Assembly: GCA_910584745.1 (NCBI GenBank)
Contig: CAJUDG010000003.1
Location: 62,001-126,000 of the forward strand
From: an uncultured Eubacteriales bacterium
GTDB taxonomy: Bacteria > Bacillota > Clostridia > Oscillospirales > Acutalibacteraceae
Length of the DNA stretch: 64,000 nucleotides
Direction of reading: 5' to 3'
Below the pieces are notes generated by a model. The model was not told where the DNA came from. It was given only the letters and a program-made list of their open reading frames with translations, and did not search any database. Below are positions 25,496 through 33,233 of this stretch, piece after piece. The position numbers and the translations under genes were made by a program. The stretch's first letter is position 1; every line of letters begins with the position of its first letter.

Positions 25496-26218
25496 TTATT
25501 TATTTTTGTTGACGATCCTGGACTCGCTCTTGCCGGTCTCCATGTCAATATATCTTACGAACAGCGAAACCTTATTGTCCTGGTTCAGGCTCTCCCAGAG
25601 ACCGTCTGTAAAGGCGTCGATGTCCCCGGAAATATTGACCGGCTTGGGCTCTCCCTCGAAGGAGGGTACCGGGTCGCCGTCACACTTGTAGGTGTGGATA
25701 AAGTGCCCCAGCCCCGGCTTGGGCTCATAGGAGAAGAACTGACGCTGGGCAGCGGCGGGGTCGCCGTCAGTGCTTTTTAATATGGACAGCCAGTAGCCCC
25801 CATCTTTACAGTCGATGATGCCGGAGATCCTGGGGGTATAGAGCGGCGGGTCAGGCTCGAAGGTGCGGGTGAGCAGGGCCCGGACAAAATAACCGGGAGC
25901 AACGCACCCGGGATGTGCGCAGATAAGGTTATAGATGGTGTCGGTCTGGTCGCCGTTGGTGACTATCAGCCCGCCGTCAAAGGTGCGCACGGGGTAGTAG
26001 ATGACCAGACTGGGGTCGGTAAGCAGCGCCGGGTCATGGGCCTGGGTGCGCATATTTTCACCCTCGGCCACGAATATACGGTTGCGGCTGTTTATACTGC
26101 GGCCCATGATAAAGTAAGCGGTCACGATGCTCTTGCCGTCCTCGCTCTGACCGATAACGATGCCCCGGCCGGGGTAGGTGTTTCCTTTCAGGTCGTCAAA
26201 AATATTGATAGGTTTCAT
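25496..26218 (-). CDS. purO: IMP cyclohydrolase, archaeal PurO-like
   Basis: Closes FAICAR to IMP, the last step of purine synthesis. The 240-aa protein looks like the PurO family first described in methanogens and unrelated to the PurH N-terminal domain: NTYPGRGIVIGQSEDG, VTAYFIMGRSINSRNRIF and FDGGLIVTNGDQTDTIYN. Encoded between a GyrI-like gene and the stand-alone AICAR transformylase, it completes a split version of the PurH pair. Family assignment is from memory of these motifs; position in a pur operon strongly supports it. Confidence 0.85.
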   Translation of the reverse strand: MKPINIFDDLKGNTYPGRGIVIGQSEDGKSIVTAYFIMGRSINSRNRIFVAEGENMRTQAHDPALLTDPSLVIYYPVRTFDGGLIVTNGDQTDTIYNLICAHPGCVAPGYFVRALLTRTFEPDPPLYTPRISGIIDCKDGGYWLSILKSTDGDPAAAQRQFFSYEPKPGLGHFIHTYKCDGDPVPSFEGEPKPVNISGDIDAFTDGLWESLNQDNKVSLFVRYIDMETGKSESRIVNKNK

Positions 26219-26231
26219 ATGATGGCTCCTT

Positions 26232-26717
26232 TCATAAATCAGTTCCTCTAATAGGGCATAGACAGTACATTTCGGGCCGCTCCTGTTTGACCGTGTCCTG
26301 GGGGTAGACTTCTACAGAAAAGGCGCTGCTGATGGTAATACCATTATCCTTTGCCCAGCGGGCCATGTCCTCCCAGATGGTCTGCAGCTTGCCGTCCACA
26401 AGCTCCTCAAAGGAGCCGGCAGAAAAACTGCCTTTTATATAGTCCCCGGCTGGAACAGTAAAGGAGGTAAGGTCCGGGCCTTGGCCCAAAGCGGCAGTCT
26501 GGCTGCCCACAAGGTAATCATTCTTAAATACGCTTACGCCTATCTCTACAACTGGGCTGACGGCATCCGGCAGGCTTGGCCCATTGTGGAACCGCTCCCA
26601 AAGCTTTCCCAGACTTTCAAAAGCTGCGGGAAGACCAGAATCTGCAAAACTGAGCCCGGTCATATACATGGGCGCGTCAAGGCGCACCCGCTCTATAACG
26701 GCGTCTTTTGTGCGCAT
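26232..26717 (-). CDS. GyrI-like effector-binding domain protein
   Basis: A 161-aa single-domain protein resembling the SOUL/GyrI-like small-molecule binding fold (AraC/MerR effector domains): paired PVVEIGVSVF and SFTVPAGDYIKGSF segments, ELVDGKLQTIWEDMARWAKDNG and FSVEVYPQD. There is no DNA-binding domain. GGAGGG precedes the ATG. It sits between purN and purO and could sense or sequester a small molecule in the purine pathway; this is inference from location only. Confidence 0.65.
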   Translation of the reverse strand: MRTKDAVIERVRLDAPMYMTGLSFADSGLPAAFESLGKLWERFHNGPSLPDAVSPVVEIGVSVFKNDYLVGSQTAALGQGPDLTSFTVPAGDYIKGSFSAGSFEELVDGKLQTIWEDMARWAKDNGITISSAFSVEVYPQDTVKQERPEMYCLCPIRGTDL

Positions 26718-26726
26718 AACACCCTC

Positions 26727-27353
26727 CTATTCTGAGATATGCACTATCTCGTCCTCTACCGTCAGCCGCCCCTGACAGAACAGCTCCACGGCCCTTGGCA
26801 GCAGCTTCCACTCGGCTTGCTCCATCACGCGCTTCTGCAAGATCTCTGGCGTGTCGCCCTCCATGACCTCCACCGCTTTTTGCAGGATGATGGGCCCGCC
26901 GTCGCAGACCTCGTTGGCAAAGTGCACCGTGGCCCCGGTGAGCTTAACACCGCGCTGTAAAACGGCCTCGTGCACGTGCAGGCCATAATACCCCTTGCCG
27001 CCAAAAGCGGGCAGCAGCGCGGGGTGCACGTTCATCACGCGGTTGGGGAAGGCCTGAACGAAGCTGTCGCTGGTGATGGTCAAAAAGCCGGAGAGCACCA
27101 CCAGCTCCACTTGGCGCTCCTTAAGCGCCGCGATAAGCGCCTGGCTGTAGGTCTCAACGTCCGGGTACTCTTTGCGGCTGAGAGTGACCGCCTCTATGCC
27201 AGCCCTGCGGGCCCGCTCCAGGGCGAATACCTCGGGCTTGCTGGATATGACGGAGACTATCTCTCCGCCGCCCAGCTTTCCCGCTGCCTGGGCGTCTATA
27301 AGCTGCTGCAGATTGGTGCCGCCGCCGGAGACAAGCACGCCTATCCTCACCAT
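26727..27353 (-). CDS. purN: Phosphoribosylglycinamide formyltransferase
   Basis: 10-formyl-THF-dependent step three of purine synthesis. The 208-aa protein begins VRIGVLVSGGGTNLQQLID, contains VLSGFLTITSDSFVQAFPNRVMNVHPALLPAFGGKG (shown here only by landmarks NVHPALLP with the catalytic Asn-His, and the loop GGKGYYGLHVHEAVL), then ATVHFANEVCDGGPIILQ with its catalytic Asp. Its ATG overlaps the end of purM by 7 bp. Confidence 0.96.
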   Translation of the reverse strand: MVRIGVLVSGGGTNLQQLIDAQAAGKLGGGEIVSVISSKPEVFALERARRAGIEAVTLSRKEYPDVETYSQALIAALKERQVELVVLSGFLTITSDSFVQAFPNRVMNVHPALLPAFGGKGYYGLHVHEAVLQRGVKLTGATVHFANEVCDGGPIILQKAVEVMEGDTPEILQKRVMEQAEWKLLPRAVELFCQGRLTVEDEIVHISE

Positions 27354-28498
27354 AGCAGCACCCCCTCGTCGCCGGAGACTACCTCGCCAAGTATGACCGC
27401 CTCCTCGCCTGCGGCTTTGAGAGCGTTCAGGGCCTTGTCGGCCGTATCGGGAGAGACAGCCATGCAGAGTCCGACGCCCATATTAAAGGTGTTGAACATG
27501 TCGTGCTCGGGTATATTGCCAACCTTCTGTATCAGGTCAAAGATGGGCAGCACCGGCACGGCGGCCTTTTCTATCTTGGCGGTAAGCCCTGGCGTCAGCA
27601 TACGCGGGATGTTCTCATAGAACCCGCCGCCGGTGATATGGCTTATGGCCTTTACATCGGCGCTCTCTATAGCCGCCAGCGCAGGCTTCACGTAGATGCG
27701 CGTGGGGGTCAGCAGGGCTTCTCCCAGCGTGCAGCCCAGCTCGTCATAATGGCGGTTCACTATCTCGGTGTCGTTTTTAAGCATCTTCGCCACGGACACA
27801 GCCAGACCCATTGCCGCGCCCACAAGCGACTCCCCGCTGTCCTCCATTTTCCCGATGCCAAAGACCTTCCGTACCAGAGAGAAGCCGTTTGAGTGAACAC
27901 CGGAGGACTTTACACCGATAAGCACGTCCCCGGGAGCCAGCCTGCTGCCGTCTATCATCTTGGGCTTGTCCACTATGCCCACTGTGAACCCGGCGATATC
28001 ATAGTCGTCAAGGGGCATCATGCCCGGATGCTCGGCGGTCTCGCCGCCGATGAGTGCGCAGCCGGCCTGCACACAGCCCTCGGCCACGCCGGAGACTATC
28101 TCTGCTATCTTTTCAGGGTAGTTCTTCCCGCAGGCTATGTAGTCCAGAAAGAACAGTGGCCGTGCCCCGCAGCAGACGATGTCGTTGACACACATGGCCA
28201 CCGCGTCTATGCCTATGGTGTCGTGCTTATCGAGAAGCATGGCAATTTTCAGCTTTGTACCCACACCGTCCGTGCCGGACACCAATATGGGCTCCTCCAT
28301 TCCGGAGAGCTCCGGCTTAAATAGCCCGCCAAAGCCACCTATGCCGGACACCACGCCGGGTATCACCGTGCGGGCAACGTGCTTTTTCATCAGCTCCACC
28401 GACTCGTATCCGGCGGTCACGTCCACTCCGGCGGCGGCGTAGCTGTCGCTGTAGCTTTTTAACGGGCTCTCCTGGGGCTTGGTCAAGTTGGTTTCCAT
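27347..28498 (-). CDS. purM: Phosphoribosylformylglycinamidine cyclo-ligase
   Basis: AIR synthetase, step five of purine synthesis. The 383-aa protein starts at ATG 28498 behind GGAGGAATATT; an extra 16 codons upstream are in frame but not family-like. Landmarks: SYAAAGVDVTAGYESVE, VSGTDGVGTKLKIA, VNDIVCCGARPLFFLDYIA, CALIGGETAEHPGMM and ISHITGGGFYENIPR. The 3' end overlaps purN. purF, purL, purQ, purS, purC and purB are not in the window. Confidence 0.97.
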   Translation of the reverse strand: METNLTKPQESPLKSYSDSYAAAGVDVTAGYESVELMKKHVARTVIPGVVSGIGGFGGLFKPELSGMEEPILVSGTDGVGTKLKIAMLLDKHDTIGIDAVAMCVNDIVCCGARPLFFLDYIACGKNYPEKIAEIVSGVAEGCVQAGCALIGGETAEHPGMMPLDDYDIAGFTVGIVDKPKMIDGSRLAPGDVLIGVKSSGVHSNGFSLVRKVFGIGKMEDSGESLVGAAMGLAVSVAKMLKNDTEIVNRHYDELGCTLGEALLTPTRIYVKPALAAIESADVKAISHITGGGFYENIPRMLTPGLTAKIEKAAVPVLPIFDLIQKVGNIPEHDMFNTFNMGVGLCMAVSPDTADKALNALKAAGEEAVILGEVVSGDEGVLLW

Positions 28499-28511
28499 AA
28501 TATTCCTCCAA

Positions 28512-29744
28512 TCAAATGGCCCAGTTGCCGTCCTTGAAGATGGCAATGTCCCTGCCGTCCCGGGTATGCCCGGTGATGTTCAGTTCCTTGCAGCCTATCA
28601 TGAAATCTACATGTATCATGGAGTCATTGACCCCGGCGTCCTTTATCTCCTGGTCGCTCATGTCCTCAAAGCCGTTCAACGTCTCATTAAAGCCCCGGCC
28701 CAGTGCCACGTGGCAGGCGGCATTCTCGTCAAAGAGGGTGTTATAGAACAGCACCCCGGAGTTGGAGATAGGGGAGTCCGCAGGCACCAGGGCCAGCTCG
28801 CCCAGCATACAGGCATTCTCGTCCATCTTTATCATGCGCTCTAAAAGCTCCTGGTGCTCGTCGGCGTGGACGGCCACAGCCTTGCCGTCCTTGAAGTCGA
28901 CGGAGAAGCTGTTTATCAGCACACCCTGATAGGAGAGGGGGAGGGTAGCCACAAGAGTACCCTCGCATTTGCCGCGCAGGGGAGAGGTGAAGACCTCCTC
29001 GCTGGGCATATTGGGGTTGAACTCCACGCCGGTGGTCTTAAGGGTCTCGCAGCCGCCCACCCATCTTGAACCGGGTATGAGCCAGCAGGTAAAGTCCGTG
29101 CCGTTGGGGGCAGAGTAGTGCAGGTATTCGAGGTCCAGGTCGTTGAGCTTGTCGCACTTCTCCGCCAGCCGTTTATTGTGTGCGCTCCACTCCGCCACAG
29201 GGTCATTGTCCTCGGTGACCCGCACAGCCTTAAGTATCTCGTTCCAGAGCTTCTCGACGGCGGTGCTGGTGCGCTCACCGGGAAAGACCTTCTTGGCCCA
29301 CTTTGGGGAGGGCACAGCCACTATCGTCCACTGCTGCTTGTTCTCAACGGCGTCGCTGTAAGGCTTTAAGATCTTGCCCCGGGCCATGTTGGATTTCTGC
29401 ATCTTCTCCACATTCACGCCCTTCATGCCGTCCGGGTCCATAGAGGCGACCATAATGCGCGCCGGCAGGTTATCCACCATATGCTGCATCTTTGCCTTCT
29501 CCCACTCCTCGACTTTTGACAATTCTGTCAGGGACTGGTGCCGGTAGTGGAGCTTTGTCACAGCCTGGTCCATCCAGTCCACACGAACCCACTTTGCCCC
29601 GGCGCGATAGGCCTCCTCAACCACCATCTCCGCGAACTCGTGCTCGCTGACGCTGGCGCCCACGACGCAGCCCTGGCCCTTCTGGATGTTGGCGCCCTTT
29701 TGAACGGCCAGCTTTGCGTACTTTCTCATTACGGTTTTTTTCAT
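28512..29744 (-). CDS. Aminopeptidase, M29 family
   Basis: Cytoplasmic metallo-aminopeptidase of the AmpS/PepS type, 410 aa. Probable metal ligands occur in NMPSEEVFTSP, MLGELALVP, VLFYNTLFDENAACHVALG and MIHVDFMIG, in the family order. It removes N-terminal residues from peptides. It lies between purE and purM inside the purine operon with a 46-nt gap to purE, an odd place for a peptidase with no obvious pathway link. Confidence 0.92.
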   Translation of the reverse strand: MKKTVMRKYAKLAVQKGANIQKGQGCVVGASVSEHEFAEMVVEEAYRAGAKWVRVDWMDQAVTKLHYRHQSLTELSKVEEWEKAKMQHMVDNLPARIMVASMDPDGMKGVNVEKMQKSNMARGKILKPYSDAVENKQQWTIVAVPSPKWAKKVFPGERTSTAVEKLWNEILKAVRVTEDNDPVAEWSAHNKRLAEKCDKLNDLDLEYLHYSAPNGTDFTCWLIPGSRWVGGCETLKTTGVEFNPNMPSEEVFTSPLRGKCEGTLVATLPLSYQGVLINSFSVDFKDGKAVAVHADEHQELLERMIKMDENACMLGELALVPADSPISNSGVLFYNTLFDENAACHVALGRGFNETLNGFEDMSDQEIKDAGVNDSMIHVDFMIGCKELNITGHTRDGRDIAIFKDGNWAI

Positions 29745-29790
29745 GTAATCGCTCGGTCCTTTCTATATAACAAAGTATATTTGTTTGTGC

Positions 29791-30288
29791 TTACCATTCT
29801 CTATTCTGCAAAGCCCTGTCCTTTTCAGCGACGGCTTCGCCCATCCTGTTCTTAAGCTGCTGAAGCTTATCCGCAAGCCCGTTGTCCTCTACGGCCAGTA
29901 TCTGCGCCGCAAGGAGCGCCGCGTTGTCCGCGCCGTCGATGGCCACTGTGGCCACAGGGATGCCCGAGGGCATCTGCACCGTCGAGAGCAGCGCGTCCAG
30001 GCCGTCGAGAGTAGAGGACTTGATGGGTATGCCTATAACTGGCAGCGTGGTCTGTGCGGCCAGGGCTCCGGCCAGATGCGCGGCCTTACCGGCGGCGGCG
30101 ATTATAACGCCGAAGCCTTCCGCCCGGGCATTTTTCGAGAACTCCGCGGCGGCGGCAGGGGTACGGTGGGCGGAGAAGATATGCGCCTCCACCGGAATAC
30201 CCAGGCTTTCAAGTCGCTTTTTTGCCGGCGCGACGGCCGGGATATCGCTGTCGCTGCCCATGATGATGGCCACTTTTTTTACTGGCAT
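29791..30288 (-). CDS. purE: N5-carboxyaminoimidazole ribonucleotide mutase
   Basis: Class I PurE, 165 aa, first gene of the minus-strand purine operon. Landmarks: VAIIMGSDSDIPA, the HIFSAHRTP loop with the catalytic His, IIAAAGKAAHLAGALAA, and PVIGIPIKSSTLDGLDALLS. The start ATG 30288 is preceded by AAGGATG; the frame runs six codons further up. No PurK was seen, so whether it acts as the class I mutase (needing PurK) depends on genes elsewhere. Confidence 0.95.
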   Translation of the reverse strand: MPVKKVAIIMGSDSDIPAVAPAKKRLESLGIPVEAHIFSAHRTPAAAAEFSKNARAEGFGVIIAAAGKAAHLAGALAAQTTLPVIGIPIKSSTLDGLDALLSTVQMPSGIPVATVAIDGADNAALLAAQILAVEDNGLADKLQQLKNRMGEAVAEKDRALQNREW

Positions 30289-30358
30289 ATTGCCACATCC
30301 TTTCATGATTTGGGAATTGTAGTAATTTTGTAACTGTCCAAACCTAACATTTTGTGCT

Positions 30359-30364
30359 ATTATA
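30359..30364 (-). promoter_or_regulatory. Probable -10 element of the purE operon
   Basis: TATAAT on the minus strand about 70 nt upstream of purE. The -35 position falls in a GC-rich hairpin arm (30373-30415) and does not match consensus, which hints at weak or activated transcription. No purine riboswitch or PurR box was recognised. Confidence 0.4.
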
Positions 30365-30372
30365 TGTGACGG

Positions 30373-30415
30373 CCCAAGGGACCGGCCCGTCAGAAGGCCC
30401 AGTCGGTCCCTTGGG
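30373..30415. other. 12-bp perfect inverted repeat overlapping the MIF-like gene end
   Basis: CCCAAGGGACCG (30373-30384) is the exact complement of CGGTCCCTTGGG (30404-30415). One arm lies inside the last codons of the MIF-like gene (minus strand) and the other in the gap before purE. It could end the MIF-like transcript, though no T-run follows, or act as an operator for the purE promoter next to it. Confidence 0.6.
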
Positions 30416-30713
30416 ACATGCGGAGATAGACGTTCTGGGCGCCGAGTACCTGACGCATAAGACTAACGGCGGCCTGGCCGAAATCCTCTACCGCTTCCGG
30501 GGTGGTGGAGCCGTATATGGCGGTGTGTACCATGACGGTGGGGCCGTCCTCCTTCCCGGCGAACCACATATGCTGGTCCCCCTGGAAACAGAGCATCAGC
30601 CGGTCCTCGCTTTTGCCGGGTATCCTTGTGATGGCTTCTCCCAGGCCCTCCTTCAGGCGGAGCTCCTGTTCGGCGGTTATCCCACAGCTGGCTTTTACAT
30701 CAATGAATGGCAT
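30390..30713 (-). CDS. MIF / phenylpyruvate tautomerase-like protein
   Basis: A 107-aa tautomerase-superfamily protein. The start is placed so that Pro follows the initiator Met (MPFIDVKASCGIT), since the family uses an N-terminal Pro as catalytic base. MIF-like text follows: LKEGLGEAITRIPGKSEDRLM, and VMVHTAIYGSTTPEAVEDF. The upstream 14 codons of open frame have a weaker context. TATACT and TATAAA-like elements lie 30-45 nt upstream on the minus strand but no clear -35. Substrate unknown. Confidence 0.75.
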   Translation of the reverse strand: MPFIDVKASCGITAEQELRLKEGLGEAITRIPGKSEDRLMLCFQGDQHMWFAGKEDGPTVMVHTAIYGSTTPEAVEDFGQAAVSLMRQVLGAQNVYLRMSQGTDWAF

Positions 30714-31200
30714 ATGTCTCGTCCTCTCTCTAATTTTATAGTATAGGTCTTCCAAACAATGCCAGTATACCCTAAAACGGCCGAAATAGCAAGTAAATTG
30801 CGGCGATTTGGTAAAATCTACCTAACTCTGTTCGTGCGGCGCGCAGGAGGCGGGAATATTTGTAATAAGCCAAAAATCACGGGAAATTGGGCGGAGTTTC
30901 AGCAATGTTTTTTGGGCCTCATGGCAAGTTTCACAATTTTTTAATAAAAATTTCAAAATGCGCTTGCATTTTAATGGGCGATATGTTATTATAGCTACGG
31001 AAGATTGCTATATATCTGTGCGTTTTTGTTATATTGCATGATTCCGGAGAGATTTCTCTCCTTGTGTCCAACCAACTACTTTGCATAGGGAGGGAGAGCT
31101 AAGGACCTTTTCTTAAAAGCCCGTATCAATTTTTTGGGGGGCATGCCCCCACAATCAAAAATGGCTTTCCCTGCGGGAAAGCCAATGGGAGTGATGAGCA
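30714..31200 (+). other. Intergenic region with structured leader of the ABC operon
   Basis: No gene was found. The left part carries the minus-strand promoter area of the MIF-like gene. From 30955 there is an operator-like palindrome and a promoter, followed by a leader of about 200 nt with three inverted repeats: GGAGAGA/TCTCTCC at 31046-31061, the self-complementary GGGGGCATGCCCCC at 31137-31150, and GGCTTTCCC/GGGAAAGCC at 31163-31183 just before the ribosome site. The leader does not match a riboswitch class known to me. Confidence 0.6.
30955..30992 (+). promoter_or_regulatory. Promoter of the carbohydrate ABC operon with LacI-type operator
   Basis: TTGCAT at 30964-30969 and TATTAT at 30987-30992 are 17 nt apart. 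The -35 is part of a perfect 7-bp palindrome AAAATGC-GCTT-GCATTTT at 30955-30972, which looks like a LacI/CcpA-family operator. The core GCGCTTGCAT recurs at the MATE-gene promoter (35160-35168). No LacI-type regulator is encoded in the window. Confidence 0.65.
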
Positions 31201-32160
31201 TTGACTAATCCAAGCACCGCCTCGACCCCGAGAAAGAAGCCAGGCTTTTTTAAGCGGGCCATCGAGCAATGGGACCTGCAGCTGCTGGTTATCCCCGGCA
31301 TCCTGCTACTGTTCGTATTCAGCTACATACCGATATACGGCCTGGTGATGGCTTTCCAGGAGTACCGTATGGGCGACTTCCCCGGCCAGAGCGAATGGGT
31401 AGGATTCAAACAGTTCATAGCGCTGTTTACCGACAAGAATCTGCCCCTTGTGCTGCGCAACACCCTGGCCATCAGCGGCCTGAAGCTTACTATCGGCTTC
31501 GTGTGCCCCATCGTTTTCGCCGTGTTCCTTAACGAAATGCACAGGGACGGCATAAAGAAGGTCATCCAGACTATCAGCTATCTGCCCCACTTCATTTCCT
31601 GGACTGTGTGCGCCACCCTGCTGTTCGACTTTTTGAAGGCTGACGGCGGCGCCGTCAACGAGCTGCTGGTGGGTCTGCACCTTATAAATGAGCCCATCGA
31701 CTTCTTCGGCCGCGGCGATTTGTTCTGGGGGCTGGCCCTTATCTCCGACACATGGAAGGAACTGGGCTGGAACTCCATCATCTTCATCTCCGCCATGGCC
31801 GGCGTCGACGCGGAAATGTACGAGGCTGCCGACATCGACGGCGCCACCCGCGCCCAGAAGATGTGGCATATCACCATCAAGGCCATTAAGCCCACCATCG
31901 TTCTTCTGTTTATCATGAACGTCGGCGGCATTTTGAACCAGAACTTCGACCAGATAATGATGCTCACAAAGCAGCTGGGCAACCCCATGCTTAAGGAGAC
32001 CGCAAACGTTATAGACACCTACATCTTCCAGGTAGGTATTTCTCAGAACCGCGCCTCCTTCGGTACCGCTGCGGGTCTGGTTAAGTCACTGATCAACTTT
32101 GTGCTGCTGATCGGCGCAAACACCATCGCCGACAAGGCCGGTGAGAACGCCCTGTTCTGA
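31201..32160 (+). CDS. Carbohydrate ABC transporter permease (LplB type)
   Basis: Inner-membrane permease of a CUT1-family importer, 319 aa with six predicted transmembrane segments. The Pro-rich N-terminus precedes LLVIPGILLLFVFSYIPIYG, and the EAA loop, which contacts the ATPase, reads YEAADIDGATRAQKMWHITIK. Start is TTG 31201 behind GGGAG at 31188-31192; a nearby ATG is out of frame. LplB-type permeases are usually paired with a YtcP-type permease and a large solute-binding lipoprotein, both encoded next. No ATPase gene is nearby, so a shared ATPase of the MsmX type is likely. Confidence 0.93.
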   Translation: MTNPSTASTPRKKPGFFKRAIEQWDLQLLVIPGILLLFVFSYIPIYGLVMAFQEYRMGDFPGQSEWVGFKQFIALFTDKNLPLVLRNTLAISGLKLTIGFVCPIVFAVFLNEMHRDGIKKVIQTISYLPHFISWTVCATLLFDFLKADGGAVNELLVGLHLINEPIDFFGRGDLFWGLALISDTWKELGWNSIIFISAMAGVDAEMYEAADIDGATRAQKMWHITIKAIKPTIVLLFIMNVGGILNQNFDQIMMLTKQLGNPMLKETANVIDTYIFQVGISQNRASFGTAAGLVKSLINFVLLIGANTIADKAGENALF

Positions 32161-32190
32161 TACTAACAGAAGAAAGGAGGCAATGCCTTT

Positions 32191-33126
32191 ATGACAGGTG
32201 TAAAAGAAACAAGACATAAGATGAAATCCAAAAAGGTGCTCAGCGACTATGTTATTATCATAGTCATGTGGGTCCTCATGGTCACGGTGTTCGTAACCAC
32301 GCTGTACCCCTTCCTGAACTCTTTGGCTATATCTCTGAACAATGCGGACAACACGATTCTGGGCGGCATAACCATATACCCGCGTGTGCCTACCCTTGCC
32401 AACTACCGGCAGGTGTTCACCAACCCCATGATCTGGAAGGCCTACGGCATCACCTTTGCCCGTACCTTTGTGGGCGCTGCCGCCGGTCTGGTCATTACCG
32501 GCGCCCTGGCGTTTGGCCTTTCCCGCAAGAATCTGGCGGGCAGAAAGTTCTATACCTTCTTCTGCCTGATCCCCATGTACTTCGGCGGCGGCCTGATCCC
32601 CACCTACTTCCTTATCCGCAACCTGGGCCTGACCAACACCTTCTGGGTGTATATCATCCCCAATCTGGTGAATATCTGGAATATGATCCTTATGCGCTCC
32701 TACTTCCAGTCCGTCCCGGATGCTCTGGAGGAGTCTGCGCGCATTGACGGCGCCAACTATATCACCATCTTCTTCAAGATCTACTGGCCCGTCTCTACCC
32801 CCATTATCGCCACTATCGCCCTTTACTTCGGCGTGTTCCACTGGAACGACTGGTTTATGCCCAACATTTATGTCACCAACCAGGACCTGAAGCCCATGAC
32901 CTCGGTGCTGTTGAGCATAGTCAGCGAGGCATCATTCGCGGAGAAAATGGCCCAGGCCGGCGCCAACGCTGCGGCAATCGGCAATGCGGCCAAGGGCAAG
33001 GAGACCAACGTGCGCTCTATTACAATGGCCACGATGATCACCTCTATTCTGCCCATCGTCATCATCTATCCCTTCCTGCAGCGCTTCTTCCTGAAGGGCA
33101 TCATGATAGGCTCCATCAAGGGCTGA
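32191..33126 (+). CDS. Carbohydrate ABC transporter permease (YtcP type)
   Basis: Second permease of the importer, 311 aa with six membrane segments. IIVMWVLMVTVFVTTLYPFLN is the first (20 residues of it visible as VLMVTVFVTTLYPFL), and the EAA loop is EESARIDGANYITIFFKIYW. The ATG at 32191 follows AAAGGAGG. It is translated 30 nt after the first permease and 108 nt before the binding lipoprotein. The substrate is probably an oligosaccharide or uronate-type glycan fragment by family, which the sequence does not specify. Confidence 0.93.
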   Translation: MTGVKETRHKMKSKKVLSDYVIIIVMWVLMVTVFVTTLYPFLNSLAISLNNADNTILGGITIYPRVPTLANYRQVFTNPMIWKAYGITFARTFVGAAAGLVITGALAFGLSRKNLAGRKFYTFFCLIPMYFGGGLIPTYFLIRNLGLTNTFWVYIIPNLVNIWNMILMRSYFQSVPDALEESARIDGANYITIFFKIYWPVSTPIIATIALYFGVFHWNDWFMPNIYVTNQDLKPMTSVLLSIVSEASFAEKMAQAGANAAAIGNAAKGKETNVRSITMATMITSILPIVIIYPFLQRFFLKGIMIGSIKG

Positions 33127-33233
33127 TCTTTGCAGGCGTTCCAACTTCCATTGTCATTCCAGGCGGCGGGCGGTCTGTTGTCCGTCCCGCCGGCCTGAAT
33201 GAAATAAATTTGTCTATAGGAGGACGAAAAACA

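Noticed and set aside
30990..31192. Known riboswitch in the ABC operon leader
   Set aside because: No conserved core of a class I can recall was found; only simple hairpins are visible.
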